Positions 24,769 to 34,900 of a stretch of DNA of 64,000 nucleotides are shown here, in pieces (within the stretch, counting starts at the first letter, position 1; each line of letters begins with the position of its first letter). The position numbers were made by a program, and so were the translations under genes. The stretch covers positions 4,712,001 through 4,776,000 of the forward strand of contig NZ_LT607753.1 in the NCBI RefSeq assembly GCF_900090295.1, written 5' to 3'. A model generated the notes under the pieces. It was given only the letters and a program-made list of their open reading frames with translations, did not search any database and was not told the DNA's origin. This stretch comes from Micromonospora coxensis (GTDB lineage: Bacteria; Actinomycetota; Actinomycetes; Mycobacteriales; Micromonosporaceae).

Positions 24769-26553
24769 GTGGACCAGCCGGCGATCTCCGACTACGGGTT
24801 CCTCTCCGACTGCCGCTCCGGCGCGCTGGTCGGCCGGAACGGCTCGGTCGACTGGTGGTGTCCCGACCGGTTCGACTCGCCGTCGGTCTTCGGCCGGCTG
24901 CTCGACCCGGCCGCCGGGCACTGGTGGCTCGGGCCGTTGGGGCCGTCCCGGGTGCAGCGCGCGTACCGGCCGGACACGCTGGTGCTGCGCACGGTGCACC
25001 ACACCGCCGAGGGCAGCGTGGCGGTCACCGACGCGCTCGCCGCCGAACTGGGCGCGCGCGGCCACGAACTCGGCATGAACTCCCCGGCGGTGCTGCTGCG
25101 CGTGGTGGAGGGGCTCAGCGGCCGGGTCCGGTTGGGTCTGGAGTTCGCGCCCCGCCCGGAGTACGGGCTGCTCACCCCGTACCTGCACGAGCAGCCGGAC
25201 GGTTCGGTGCTGGCCACCGCCGGCCCGACGGCGCTGACCCTGCGCGGCGCCGGGCTGACCCTGCGCGCCGACGGCGACCGGGTGCGCCACGAGTTCGAGG
25301 TGGGCCCGGGCGACACCGTCGGCTTCGACCTCGCGTTCTGCCGGGCGTACGGCGCGCCGCCGGCGCGGCTCGACCCGGTGGTCGCGCTCGCCGAGACGGT
25401 GCAGGCGTGGGAGGCGTACCGGGAGACGCACGGCTACGACGGCCGGTACGCCCCGCAGGTGCGCCACGGCGCGACGGTGCTCACCGGCCTGACGTACGCC
25501 CGCAGCGGCGCGGTCGCCGCCGCGCTGACCACCTCGCTGCCCGAGCGGTGCGGCGGCGACCGGAACTACGACTACCGCTACTCCTGGCTGCGCGACTTCG
25601 CGATGACGCTGCGCGCCCTGTGGGTGGCGGCCTGCCCGGACGAGGCGAACCGCCTCTTCGCCTGGGCGGCCCGCTCGGTCGGCCGGATCGGCGACGCCCC
25701 GGTGCCGGTGATGTTCGGGCTGGAGGGGGAGCGGGACATCTCCGAGCACGAACTGGACCACCTGCGCGGGTACGCGGGCAGCCGGCCGGTGCGCATCGGC
25801 AACGACGCCTGGCGGCAGCGGCAGCTCGACGTGCCCGGCGAGGTGATCTCGGCGGTCTGGCGGCTGCACGACTACCTCGGCGAGACCTTCGACGAGGAGT
25901 TGCGCGAGATGGTGGTGGGGCTGGCCGAGCAGGTCGCGTCGACCTGGCGGCTGCCGGACCGCGGCATGTGGGAGACCCGGGACACCGAGCGGCACTACCT
26001 GTCGTCGAAGGTGCTCTGCTGGACGGCGCTGGCCCGGGCCGTGGAGTTGGCGCCCCGCCTCGGCGAGCGGGCCGACGTGGCGCGCTGGGCGGCGATCCGC
26101 GACGAGATCCGTGAGGCCGTGCTGCGGGAGGGCTGGAACGACCGGATCGGCGCGTACACCGGGGCGTTCGGGTCGGCGGAGCTGGACGCCTCGGCGCTGC
26201 TCCTGCCGATGTTGGGCTTCCTGCCGGCCACCGACGCCCGGATGCGCTCCACCATCGAGGTGGTGGAGCGGGAACTCGGCAGCGACCGGGGTCTGGTGCG
26301 GCGCTGGAGCACCGATCCGGCCGGCTTCGTGCTCTGCTCGTTCTGGCTGGTGGAGTGCCTGGTGCTGGCGGGCGAGCCGGAGCGCGCCGACCGGCTCTTC
26401 CAGCAGGTGCTCGGCCACGCCAACGACGTCGGTCTCTTCGCCGAGCAGGCCGACCTGCGCACCGGGGCGCAGCTGGGCAACATGCCGCAGGCGTTGTCGC
26501 ACATCGGGCTGATCAACGCGGCCTGGCGGCTGACCGAGCCGGCCACGGACTGA
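24769..26553 (+). CDS. Glycoside hydrolase family 15 protein
   Basis: The 594-residue cytosolic protein opens with ISDYGFLSDCRSGALVGRNGS, the N-terminal signature of bacterial GH15 enzymes, and the (alpha/alpha)6 barrel contains CGGDRNYDYRYSWLRDFAMT and YLSSKVLCWTALARAVELA. Family members hydrolyse alpha-glucans or trehalose with inversion. There is no signal peptide, pointing to intracellular glycogen or trehalose turnover. The GTG start is used and the length is that of the family. Confidence 0.88.
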   Translation: MDQPAISDYGFLSDCRSGALVGRNGSVDWWCPDRFDSPSVFGRLLDPAAGHWWLGPLGPSRVQRAYRPDTLVLRTVHHTAEGSVAVTDALAAELGARGHELGMNSPAVLLRVVEGLSGRVRLGLEFAPRPEYGLLTPYLHEQPDGSVLATAGPTALTLRGAGLTLRADGDRVRHEFEVGPGDTVGFDLAFCRAYGAPPARLDPVVALAETVQAWEAYRETHGYDGRYAPQVRHGATVLTGLTYARSGAVAAALTTSLPERCGGDRNYDYRYSWLRDFAMTLRALWVAACPDEANRLFAWAARSVGRIGDAPVPVMFGLEGERDISEHELDHLRGYAGSRPVRIGNDAWRQRQLDVPGEVISAVWRLHDYLGETFDEELREMVVGLAEQVASTWRLPDRGMWETRDTERHYLSSKVLCWTALARAVELAPRLGERADVARWAAIRDEIREAVLREGWNDRIGAYTGAFGSAELDASALLLPMLGFLPATDARMRSTIEVVERELGSDRGLVRRWSTDPAGFVLCSFWLVECLVLAGEPERADRLFQQVLGHANDVGLFAEQADLRTGAQLGNMPQALSHIGLINAAWRLTEPATD

Positions 26554-26632
26554 CCCGCCGGGTGATCCTGCAACAGTCCTGCAACCGTTCGGCATTGACG
26601 CTGATGTACGGCCGACCCTAGCCTCGTGGTAC

Positions 26633-26648
26633 GGGAAAGCCCTTTCCC
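26633..26648. promoter_or_regulatory. Palindromic operator-like site before pectate lyase gene
   Basis: GGGAAAGCCCTTTCCC is a perfect 7-2-7 palindrome 149 bp upstream of the pectate lyase start. It is a good candidate for a LacI-family or similar repressor site that links the gene to plant-polymer sugars. A direct repeat TCCTGCAAC occurs twice shortly before it (26565-26585). Confidence 0.45.
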
Positions 26649-26796
26649 AGGGGTCGCACCCCACCCTCCCGCTCCGGAGACCGGGCCTCCGACGGGACGC
26701 ACCGCGGCAACGGCCACCGACCGCCGTCGCGCCCGCGCACCCTGTTCGACGCGGACGGTCGCCGTCATCCCACCACCTGCTCCACAGGAGGAATCC

Positions 26797-28167
26797 GTGC
26801 GCACCAGAACCCCCACACCCCGACGTCCACTACTGCTCGCGGTGGGTGCCGGCGCCACCGTCGCCGTGCTCGCCGCCGGCATGGGCACCTCGGCCTTCGC
26901 GGCCACCGTCTTCTCCGACAACTTCGACGACGGCAACTACTCCGGCTGGTCCAAGTCCGGCGGCACCTGGGCCGTCAGCGGCGGCGTGTTCAGCCAGTCC
27001 AGCGCCGGCAGCGAACTGGCCCGGCAGTTCGCCGGCCAGACCAGCTGGACCGACTACCAGGTGCAGGCCCGCGTGCGGCCCGACGGCTTCGGCTCGTCCA
27101 GCGCCCTGGTCGGGCTCGCCGCCCGCTCCAGCAGCAGCACCAAGATGTACCGGCTGGCGCTGCTCGGCTCCGGCCGGGCCGAACTGCAGGCCGTCAACGG
27201 CAGCCAGATCACCGCCATCGGCTCCGCCTCGGTCGGCGCGTCCGCCGGCACCTGGTACACGCTGCGGATCGAGGCCACCGGCAGCACCATCCGGGGATTC
27301 GTCAACGGCACCCAGATCGCCTCGGGCAGCAACAGCCTGGTCGGCGCCGGCCGGATCGGCCTGGTCACCGCGTACGCCAAGGGCAGCTTCGACGACGTGG
27401 CGGTGGACACCGCCGGCTCCACCCCGACCACCCCGCCGCCCACGCCCACCTCGTCGCCGACCACCCCGCCGCCGACCACTCCGCCTCCCACCAGCACGCC
27501 GCCGCCGTCGACCTCGTGGCCGACGCCGACCGCCAGCGTCAAGGTGGACGCCACCACGAACGTCTCCGGCACCTTCGACGGCGGCATGAAGCGCTACTAC
27601 GGCATCGGCGACGGCGGGCAGAGCGAGAGCCAGGACCCGATGTTCGTGCTGTCCGCCGGGGCGACCCTGCGCAACGTGATCATCGGCGCCCCGGCCGGTG
27701 ACGGCGTGCACTGCGAGGGCAACTGCACCCTGATCAACGTGTGGTGGGAGGACGTGGGCGAGGACGCGGCCACCTTCCGCGGCGGCACCACGTACACGGT
27801 CGACGGTGGCGGCGCCCGGTCCGCCAGCGACAAGGTGTTCCAGCACAACGGCTCGGGCACGGTGTACATCAAGAACTTCCGGGTGCAGAACGCCGGCAAG
27901 CTCTACCGGGCCTGCGGCAACTGCTCCACCTCGTACCAGCGGCACGTGGTGATGGACAACATCGTCGCCACCGACACCGACGTGCTCGCCGGCATCAACA
28001 CCAACTGGGGCGACACCGCCCGGTTCACCCGGATCACCGCCGACAGCGGCACCCGGATCTGCGTCAAGTACAAGGGCGTGCCGAAGGGCAGCGAGCCGAC
28101 CGAGATCGGTGAGGGCGCCGACGGCGTCAACTGCGTCTACTCGCCGTCCGACATCACCTGGCGCTGA
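26797..28167 (+). CDS. Secreted pectate lyase (PL3) with N-terminal carbohydrate-binding-like domain
   Basis: The GTG has AGGAGG in front. The 456-residue protein has a signal peptide (LLAVGAGATVAVLAAGMGTSAFA), a LamG/concanavalin-like domain (about 35-210, FSDNFDDGNYSGWSKSGGTW), a Pro/Thr linker (about 210-245) and a PL3 pectate lyase domain (about 250-456) with FDGGMKRYYGIGDGGQSESQ, ATLRNVIIGAPAGDGVHCEG and NVWWEDVGEDAATFRG. PL3 enzymes cleave polygalacturonate by beta-elimination using calcium. The product acts outside the cell on plant material. A strong hairpin terminator follows. Confidence 0.9.
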   Translation: MRTRTPTPRRPLLLAVGAGATVAVLAAGMGTSAFAATVFSDNFDDGNYSGWSKSGGTWAVSGGVFSQSSAGSELARQFAGQTSWTDYQVQARVRPDGFGSSSALVGLAARSSSSTKMYRLALLGSGRAELQAVNGSQITAIGSASVGASAGTWYTLRIEATGSTIRGFVNGTQIASGSNSLVGAGRIGLVTAYAKGSFDDVAVDTAGSTPTTPPPTPTSSPTTPPPTTPPPTSTPPPSTSWPTPTASVKVDATTNVSGTFDGGMKRYYGIGDGGQSESQDPMFVLSAGATLRNVIIGAPAGDGVHCEGNCTLINVWWEDVGEDAATFRGGTTYTVDGGGARSASDKVFQHNGSGTVYIKNFRVQNAGKLYRACGNCSTSYQRHVVMDNIVATDTDVLAGINTNWGDTARFTRITADSGTRICVKYKGVPKGSEPTEIGEGADGVNCVYSPSDITWR

Positions 28168-28176
28168 GCCGCCGCA

Positions 28177-28213
28177 CCGGTGCTCCGTGGACGCCCGGTC
28201 CACGGGGCACCGG
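28177..28213. terminator. Bidirectional hairpin terminator
   Basis: A 16-bp stem with one mismatch (28177-28192 against 28198-28213, CCGGTGCTCCGTGGAC arm) and a 5-base loop lies between the ends of the convergent pectate lyase and threonine synthase genes. Confidence 0.75.
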
Positions 28214-28218
28214 CCTGC

Positions 28219-29412
28219 TCAGACCTCGACCAGCGGCACACCGGAGACGTCCACCGTCTCCGGGTACTTCAGCCCGGCGCCGGTGTTGAGCACCACCACC
28301 CGCTCGCCGGCCCGGATCCAGCCGCCCGCCCGCAGATGCCGGGCGGCGGTCAGGCAGGCCGCGCCCTCCGGGCACAGCAGCAGCCCCTCCCGGGCGGCGA
28401 AGTCCCGCAGGTCGGCGAGGATCTCCGCGTCGTCGACGGCGAGCGCGGTGCCGCTGCTCTCCCGCAGCGCGTCCAGGATCAGCTCGTCACCGAGCGGGGC
28501 CGGCACGGTGATCCCGAAGGCGACGGTGCGCGCGTCCGCCCACGGGGTGGCCCGCTCCTCCCCGGCGGCGAAGGCGCGCACGATCGGGGCGCAGCCGGTG
28601 GACTGCACCGCGACGAGTCGGGGCAGCCGGTCCTCGACCCAGCCCAGCTCGCGCAGCTCGTGCATCGCCTTGTGGATGCCGATCAGCCCCACCCCGCCGC
28701 CGGTCGGGTAGATGATCACGTCGGGCACCTGCCAGCCGAGCTGCTCGACGATCTCGTACCCCATGGTCTTCTTGCCCTCCAGCCGGTACGGCTCGCGCAG
28801 CGTGCCGGCGTCGAAGACCGTGCCGCCGGAGTCGGCGACCAGCTTCGCCACCCACCGGCCGGCGTCGCTGATCAGGCCGTCCACCAGGCGCAGGTCCGCA
28901 CCGGCGGCCAGGCACTCCCGCCGGCAGATGGTCGGCGCGTCCAGCGGCATCGCGATGGTGGCGTCCAGCCCCGCCCGCGTCGCGTACGTCGCCCACGCCG
29001 CGCCCGCGTTGCCGTTTGTCGGCATGGCGATGTGCCGCACGCCCAGCTCGCGGGCCCGGCTGACGCCCACCGCCGCCCCGCGCGCCTTGAACGACCCGGT
29101 CGGCGTCAGCCCCTCGTCCTTGACGATCAGGTCCGGAATGCCGATCTCGTGGCCGTACGCCGGGGCGCGCCACAGCGGCGTCCAGCCCTCGCCCAGCGTG
29201 GTGACGTGCCGCTCGTCGGCGACCGGCAGCACCTCCCGGTAGCGCCACAGGTCGGCCGGGCGCAGCCCGAACCGCTCCGGAGTGACCGCCGCGGCCACCG
29301 CGGCCAGGTCGTAGCGGGCCAGCAGCGGCGAGCCGCAGCCGCAGAGGTTGGCCGGCTCGCCGGCGTCGTGCTCCCGGCCGCAACGTGGGCACTCCAGGTG
29401 GGTCAGGTACAC
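28219..29412 (-). CDS. Threonine synthase-family PLP enzyme
   Basis: The 397-residue protein has an N-terminal zinc-ribbon-like stretch (CPRCGREH..NLCGCGSPLL), the PLP Lys in TPTGSFKARGAAVG, the phosphate-binding loop PTNGNAGAA and a C-terminal CPEGAA motif. These mark the fold-type II threonine synthase family, which converts O-phosphohomoserine to threonine; paralogues of this type also act on other substrates. The GTG has GAGGAG a few bases upstream. The upstream gene on the same strand ends 14 bp before it, so the pair is probably co-transcribed. Confidence 0.82.
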   Translation of the reverse strand: MYLTHLECPRCGREHDAGEPANLCGCGSPLLARYDLAAVAAAVTPERFGLRPADLWRYREVLPVADERHVTTLGEGWTPLWRAPAYGHEIGIPDLIVKDEGLTPTGSFKARGAAVGVSRARELGVRHIAMPTNGNAGAAWATYATRAGLDATIAMPLDAPTICRRECLAAGADLRLVDGLISDAGRWVAKLVADSGGTVFDAGTLREPYRLEGKKTMGYEIVEQLGWQVPDVIIYPTGGGVGLIGIHKAMHELRELGWVEDRLPRLVAVQSTGCAPIVRAFAAGEERATPWADARTVAFGITVPAPLGDELILDALRESSGTALAVDDAEILADLRDFAAREGLLLCPEGAACLTAARHLRAGGWIRAGERVVVLNTGAGLKYPETVDVSGVPLVEV

Positions 29413-29426
29413 GATGCTCCTCGCCG

Positions 29427-30461
29427 TCAGCTCGTGTCGATGCTCAACCAGCGGCGGCTGCGCCGGCCCGGCTCGTAGACCGAGTCGAGCCGCTTCGCCA
29501 CCACCCCGGGCAGCCGCTGCGCCCGCGCCGTGTCGAGGGCCTCGGCGCCGGTGCCGGGGAACCACGGCGGAGTCTGCCAGTGCGTCCCGGCCGGCGCCAG
29601 CCCGTCGAGCAGCTCCCGGCGCTGCGCGTACGGCACGTCGGCGCTGCCCACGCCCTCCAGCCAGAGCAGGTCGACGATCAGGAACTGGCCGTCGCGCCCG
29701 GAGGGCCGGCGGACCCGTCCCGCGCCGTCGATACGCACCAGCACCCCGTCCAGCACGGCCTCCGTGGGCGCCAGCGCCTCGGCCATCCCGCGCAGCCAGG
29801 GGTACGTCCCGGTGACGTCCTCGTCGGTCTCCGACAGCAGCCGCAGCCGCCCTCCGGACACGTACGCCATCGCCCGGACCCCGTCCCAGCGCAGCTCGTA
29901 GCCCCAGGCGTCGGCGTCGCGGGGCAGCCGCGCGGCGGGGGTGGTGTGCATCGGCCGGACCAGCTCCGGCATGGGCGTCCAGCCGGGCGGGGGCGGGTCG
30001 GTGCGGCGGACCATCCAGTCCCGCCCGTCCCGGCCGCCGGTGGCGAACAGCACGTACCGCCCCCGGGTCCGCTCCCCGTCGAGCACCACCACGACCTCGT
30101 CGTCCTGCCACTTCTCGCAGCGGTAGGTGCCCCGGTCGTGGATGGTCATCGTGCCGCCGCCGTACTCGCCGGCCGGGATCTCGCCGTGGAAGTCGAGGTA
30201 CTCCATCGGGTGGTCCTCGGTGTGCACGGCGAGGTGGTTGCGCCCGCTGTCCCGGGGCAGGCCGCGCGGCACCGCCCAGGAGGCGAGCACGCCGTCGTGT
30301 TCCAGCCGCAGGTCCCAGTGCAGGGCACGGGCGTGGTGCTGCTGGATGACGAAGCGGGCCTCGCCCGCCCTCGCGCGTCGGCGTGGCGGGCGGCGCGGCA
30401 CCGGCTCCGGGGTGCGCGCGGCGTCCCGCTTGCGCCGGTACTCCTCCAACCGGTCGGCCAC
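29427..30461 (-). CDS. LigD-like 3'-phosphoesterase fused to degenerate DNA-ligase domain
   Basis: The 344-residue protein has a LigD-type phosphoesterase domain (about 35-155) with H42, HWDLRLE (H48, D50, R52), EDHPMEY (H84, Y88) and GEYGGG, all the residues known to be needed for 3'-end healing. A ligase adenylation-like domain (about 180-344) follows, but motif I reads ELRWDG, with Arg191 where the AMP-accepting Lys should be, and the OB-fold domain is absent: the protein stops shortly after motif V (VVAKRLDS). It should heal DNA ends but not seal them. GTG at 30461 is the probable start. The threonine-synthase gene follows. Confidence 0.8.
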   Translation of the reverse strand: MADRLEEYRRKRDAARTPEPVPRRPPRRRARAGEARFVIQQHHARALHWDLRLEHDGVLASWAVPRGLPRDSGRNHLAVHTEDHPMEYLDFHGEIPAGEYGGGTMTIHDRGTYRCEKWQDDEVVVVLDGERTRGRYVLFATGGRDGRDWMVRRTDPPPPGWTPMPELVRPMHTTPAARLPRDADAWGYELRWDGVRAMAYVSGGRLRLLSETDEDVTGTYPWLRGMAEALAPTEAVLDGVLVRIDGAGRVRRPSGRDGQFLIVDLLWLEGVGSADVPYAQRRELLDGLAPAGTHWQTPPWFPGTGAEALDTARAQRLPGVVAKRLDSVYEPGRRSRRWLSIDTS

Positions 30462-30539
30462 CCCCGCATTCTCCGGCAGTGCGCCCGGGTTCGCCGGTTG
30501 CCCGGCATGTCCGCGGCGAACCAGGGTAGAACCGTCGGC

Positions 30540-31322
30540 ATGGACCATGACCAGCCCACCGTCCTGCTTCCCGGCGACGTCCGGATGCCGCTGCTCGGTT
30601 TCGGCACCTGGCAGGCCACCGGCCAGGCCGGGTACGACGCCGTGCTGGCCGCCCTCGACGCCGGCTACCGGCACATCGACACGGCCACCATGTACGGCAA
30701 CGAGGAGGAGGTGGGCCGGGCGGTCAAGGAGAGCGGGCTGCGTCGGGAGGACGTCTTCGTCACCACGAAGTTGCCGCCGGAGCGGGTGGGGCGGGAGCGG
30801 GAGACCATCGAGGCGAGCCTGCGCGCGCTCGGCCTGGAGTACGTCGACCTGTGGTTGATCCACTGGCCGCCGTCGGCGCCGTCGGACAGCATCCCGATGT
30901 GGCGGGAGCTGCTCGCCGCTCGGGACGAGAACCTGACCCGGGCGGTCGGGGTGAGCAACTACAGCACCGCCCAGATGGACGAGTTGATCCAGGCCACCGA
31001 GGAGAACCCGGCGGTCAACCAGATCCGGTGGGGCCCGTCGCTGTACGACCGGCGGCGGCACGCCGAGCACCGGGACCGGGGGATCGTGCTGGAGGGGTAC
31101 AGCCCGTTCAAGACGACGGACCTGTCCGATCCGGTGCTGGTGCGGATCGCCGCCGCGCACGACGTGTCGCCGGCGCAGGTGGTGCTGCGGTGGCACATCG
31201 ACCACGAAATCGTGGTCATCCCGAAATCGGTGACTCCGGACCGGATCAGGGCGAACGCCGATGTCTGGACCTTCTCGCTGACCGCGGAGGAGATGCGCGA
31301 CATCGACGCGCTCGGTGGCTGA
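30540..31322 (+). CDS. Aldo/keto reductase
   Basis: The 260-residue protein has the AKR catalytic tetrad in order: Asp and Tyr in HIDTATMYGNEEEVG, Lys in FVTTKLPPE and His in LWLIHWPPS; IPKSVTPDRIRAN near the C-terminus is the NADPH-binding motif. It should reduce small aldehydes or ketones. The start at 30540 (MDHDQPTVLLPG) is 78 bp from the divergent LigD-like gene. Confidence 0.9.
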   Translation: MDHDQPTVLLPGDVRMPLLGFGTWQATGQAGYDAVLAALDAGYRHIDTATMYGNEEEVGRAVKESGLRREDVFVTTKLPPERVGRERETIEASLRALGLEYVDLWLIHWPPSAPSDSIPMWRELLAARDENLTRAVGVSNYSTAQMDELIQATEENPAVNQIRWGPSLYDRRRHAEHRDRGIVLEGYSPFKTTDLSDPVLVRIAAAHDVSPAQVVLRWHIDHEIVVIPKSVTPDRIRANADVWTFSLTAEEMRDIDALGG

Positions 31323-31921
31323 GCGGCTGATCCATTACCACTACGGCTTGCGTTCCGCCAGGTGTCGACCAGTGGAATGTCCGCCGCTTCGGCGGAATCT
31401 GTCGGACGATCGTCGAAACTGACCGCACGCCGATGTTCGAACGTTTGTTCGATTGTGGTCCGGCCTGATGGCCACGGCCCTGACCTGCGTCGATGGCGCG
31501 TCCGACTGGCGACGGGAAGTGGGGTTCCGAATCCCGCCGGCCGGCGTGACGACGCCTGCCCCGATCCGCCTCGACCGTCGTCGCCCGGGTCGGCCGGCAC
31601 GCGGCCGGCGCATTCGACCCGTCGATGTCGCCAATACGCGCGCGCTGCGCGTTTCCTGACGTGGCGACATTGCATACCGCGACGCTGCGTCATCGGATAA
31701 CCAATTGACGTACGCCGATCGCACATGCGTTTCGGCAGGTCAGCCGACGCGCCCGGCCGCATGCCGTCCGAACTGCCAAGACTCCGCGGAGTAACCAAGC
31801 TCGGCAATAAGTCCGATTCGCGGCGTACGTCCTCACAGTTCGTGACTGTGCTTGTGCCCTCCGCTCCCGGCTCCCTACAGTCCCGGTGCACACACAACTG
31901 GAGACTCACGGGGGAGGATCA
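31323..31921. promoter_or_regulatory. Long intergenic region upstream of the toxin locus, with promoter candidate
   Basis: This 599-bp stretch is AT-richer than the surroundings and shows no gene. A TCCGCC/GGCGGA hairpin at 31380-31396 may end the reductase transcript. CACAGT (31834-31839) and ACTGTG (31845-31850) form an inverted repeat; just after it TTGTGC (31852-31857) and TACAGT (31876-31881), 18 bp apart, look like -35 and -10 elements for the first toxin-locus gene. Confidence 0.45.
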
Positions 31922-34900
31922 GTGGCACGTCGTCAGACTGCCACCGTCCGTTCATGTCTTGCGGCAGGCGTTGCCGTGATGACGGCGGTCGCACTTTTTG
32001 GCATATCGGGCGAGCCGGCGTCGTTCCTGGCCGCAGGCCCGGACGGCGTCACCGGTGGCGTCGAGAACACATCCGACGAGGCGGTGTCCCTGCGCAAGGC
32101 GCGGGAGAGCGGTAAGCCGGTCAAGGTCGAGAGCCTCACGTCGGAGACGACCGAGGTGCACGCGCTGCCCGACGGGCAGTTCCGGGCGGACATCGCCACC
32201 GGCATGCAGCGCTTCCGGCGCGGCGGTGACTGGGTCCCGGTCGATCTCACCCTCAAGGCGGCGGCGGACGGCTCCGTCGCCCCGGTGGCCCACCCGAACG
32301 ACCTGCGCATCTCCGGCCGGCAGGGCGAGGGTGCGCACGAACTGGCCGCGGTCGGCGCCGGCGCGCAGCGGGTGGCCATGGGCTGGTCGGGCGCGCTGCC
32401 CGCACCGGTCCTCGACGGCAACCGCGCCACCTACGTCGACGCCCGCCCCGGCGTGGACCTCGTCGTCGAGGCCACCCGGACCGGCTTCGAGCAGTTCCTG
32501 GTCGTGAAGAACCGGGCCGCCGCCACGCAGGTCGAGACGGTCACCTTCCCGTTCACCGGCCCCGGCGTCGCCGGCTCCAACCGGGCGAAGGACGGCTCGA
32601 TCGCGATCACCGACCGGGCCGGCAAGCAGACCGCGCACATCCCCGCGCCCCTGATGTGGGACGCGAAGAAGAACACGATCACCGGCGCCCCGGCCGTCGA
32701 GAAGCCGGTCCGCACCGAACTGACCACCCGCGGCGACGCCGTCGAGCTGACCCTGGCCCCCGACCGGGCCTGGCTGCGCGACCCGGCCACCGCGTACCCG
32801 GTCACCATCGACCCGACGGTCAACCCGCTGGGCACGACGTTCGACACGTACGTCCGGGAGACGGTGACCACCGACAAGAACCAGGAGGCCGACCTGCAGA
32901 TCGGTCTGCTGGCCACCACCCCGGCCACGCTCACCCGGTCGTTCCTCACCTGGGACACCACGGTCCTGGCCGGCAAGCAGATCAACTCCGCCACGGTCTC
33001 GTTCTGGAACTTCTGGTCGCACACCTGCACCGCGACCTCGTGGGAGATCTGGACCACCAACCCGTCGACCTACACCACGACGTTCACCAACCAGCCCACC
33101 TGGGACACGGTGGGACCGGACGCCAGGTCGACCGCCACCGCCGGCGGCGGCTCGGGCTGCACCAGCGCCGACGCGTGGTCCAACATCGACGGCAAGACCT
33201 TCTTCCAGAAGGCCGCCACCGCCAACAAGACCCGGGCCGGCATGGGCGTGCGGGCCACCGACGAGACGGTGACCGCCGGCTTCAAGCAGTTCCGGTCCCG
33301 CGAGGGCGCCAACGCCGCCGAGGACCCGAAGGCGTCGGTGACCTACAACTCGTGGCCGACCGTCACCGCGCGGTCCACCGTCCCGGCGACCAGCTGCGTC
33401 ACCGGCTCGGGCCGTCCGCTGGTCAACACCCTGACCCCACAGCTCAAGGCGACGGTCTCCGACGGTGACGGCACCGCCATGACGGTGACCTTCGAGTGGT
33501 GGGCGATGAACGCCGACATCCCGATCGGGTCCGCCGTCTACAGCGGCGTCGCCTCCGGCGCCACCGCCGCGGCCACCGTCCCGGCCGGCGCCTTCGTCGA
33601 CGGCGGCATCTACCGCTGGCGGGTCAAGGCCGCCGACGGGGTCTCCGGCAGCGACACCTGGTCGTCGTTCTGCGAGATGCAGGTGTACACCACGGTCACG
33701 CCGACGACCGGCTGCACCGCCGGCACCGACAGCGACTTCAACGGCGACGGCGTCGCCGACGTCGCCATCGCCGACCCCGAGGCGACCGTCAACGGGCACG
33801 TCCGGGCCGGCCGCGTGAACGTCGCCTACGGCGGCAGCACCACCGTCCACACGCTGCACGAGGGAGTCACCAACGTCCCCGGCGCGGCCGAGCCCGGTGA
33901 CCGGTTCGGCACCTCGATCTCCGCGTACGACCACAACAACGACGGCTGCACCGACCTCGCGATCGGCGTGCCCAACCAGATCGTCGGCGGCCAGTCCTAC
34001 GCGGGCGCCGTCTACGTGGTGCTCGGCTCGCCCGCGGGCCTGGCCCAGGGGGCGGCTCCGGTGGTCTACCACCAGGACGTCACCAACGTTCCGGACAGCC
34101 CGGAGTCCAACGACTGGTTCGGTCACTCGGTGGCCGGCAGCCGGACCGCCAGCGGCGAGCCCTACCTGGTGATCGGTGTACCGGGCGAGGGCCTTCCCAC
34201 CGGAGCGCTCGCCGGCATGGTGCACTACCTGCGCGGCAACCTGAACCTGGCGATGAGTCAGGGCAGCGGCACCGGCTTCGCGGGCGGCATCCCCGGCTCG
34301 GCCGAGATCGACGACCGCACCGGCTACGCCGTGGCCGCCTCCAAGCACCACTGGGCGGTCAGCTCTCCGGGTGAGGCGATCGGCACCGAGGCCTTCGCCG
34401 GAGCAGTGAACGTCTTCGGGCACACGCTGACCAACGGGCTGCCCACGCTCGCCGCCGGGCTGACCCAGGACGCCACGAACGTCTCGAACGTCTCGGAGAA
34501 CAACGACAACTTCGGTAAGTCGATCTCCATCGCGCCGTACCGGCCGGTGGGCTCGACCTCCCGGGACTCGCTGGTCGTCGTCGGCGTGCCGGGCGAGGAC
34601 CTCACGGTCGCGGCGACGAACACCCCGGCGCCGGACGCCGGCCTGGTGCACCGCTTCCACGTCACCGCCGCCAACACCTACACCGAGCTGCCCGAGATCA
34701 CTTATGCCTCCGAGGACGGCGACTACCTCGGCGAGAAGGTCGTCGTGGTGAACACCAACCCGGCCGCCGAAGGCACCAACTCGACGATGTTCATCGCGAT
34801 CGGTGTCCCCGGTGAGAACGCCGGCACGACCGTCGACTCGGGTCGGGTGCGGGTCTTCCCGGCCCTGGCGAATCCGATCGGCGAGCCGATCACGCTGCAC

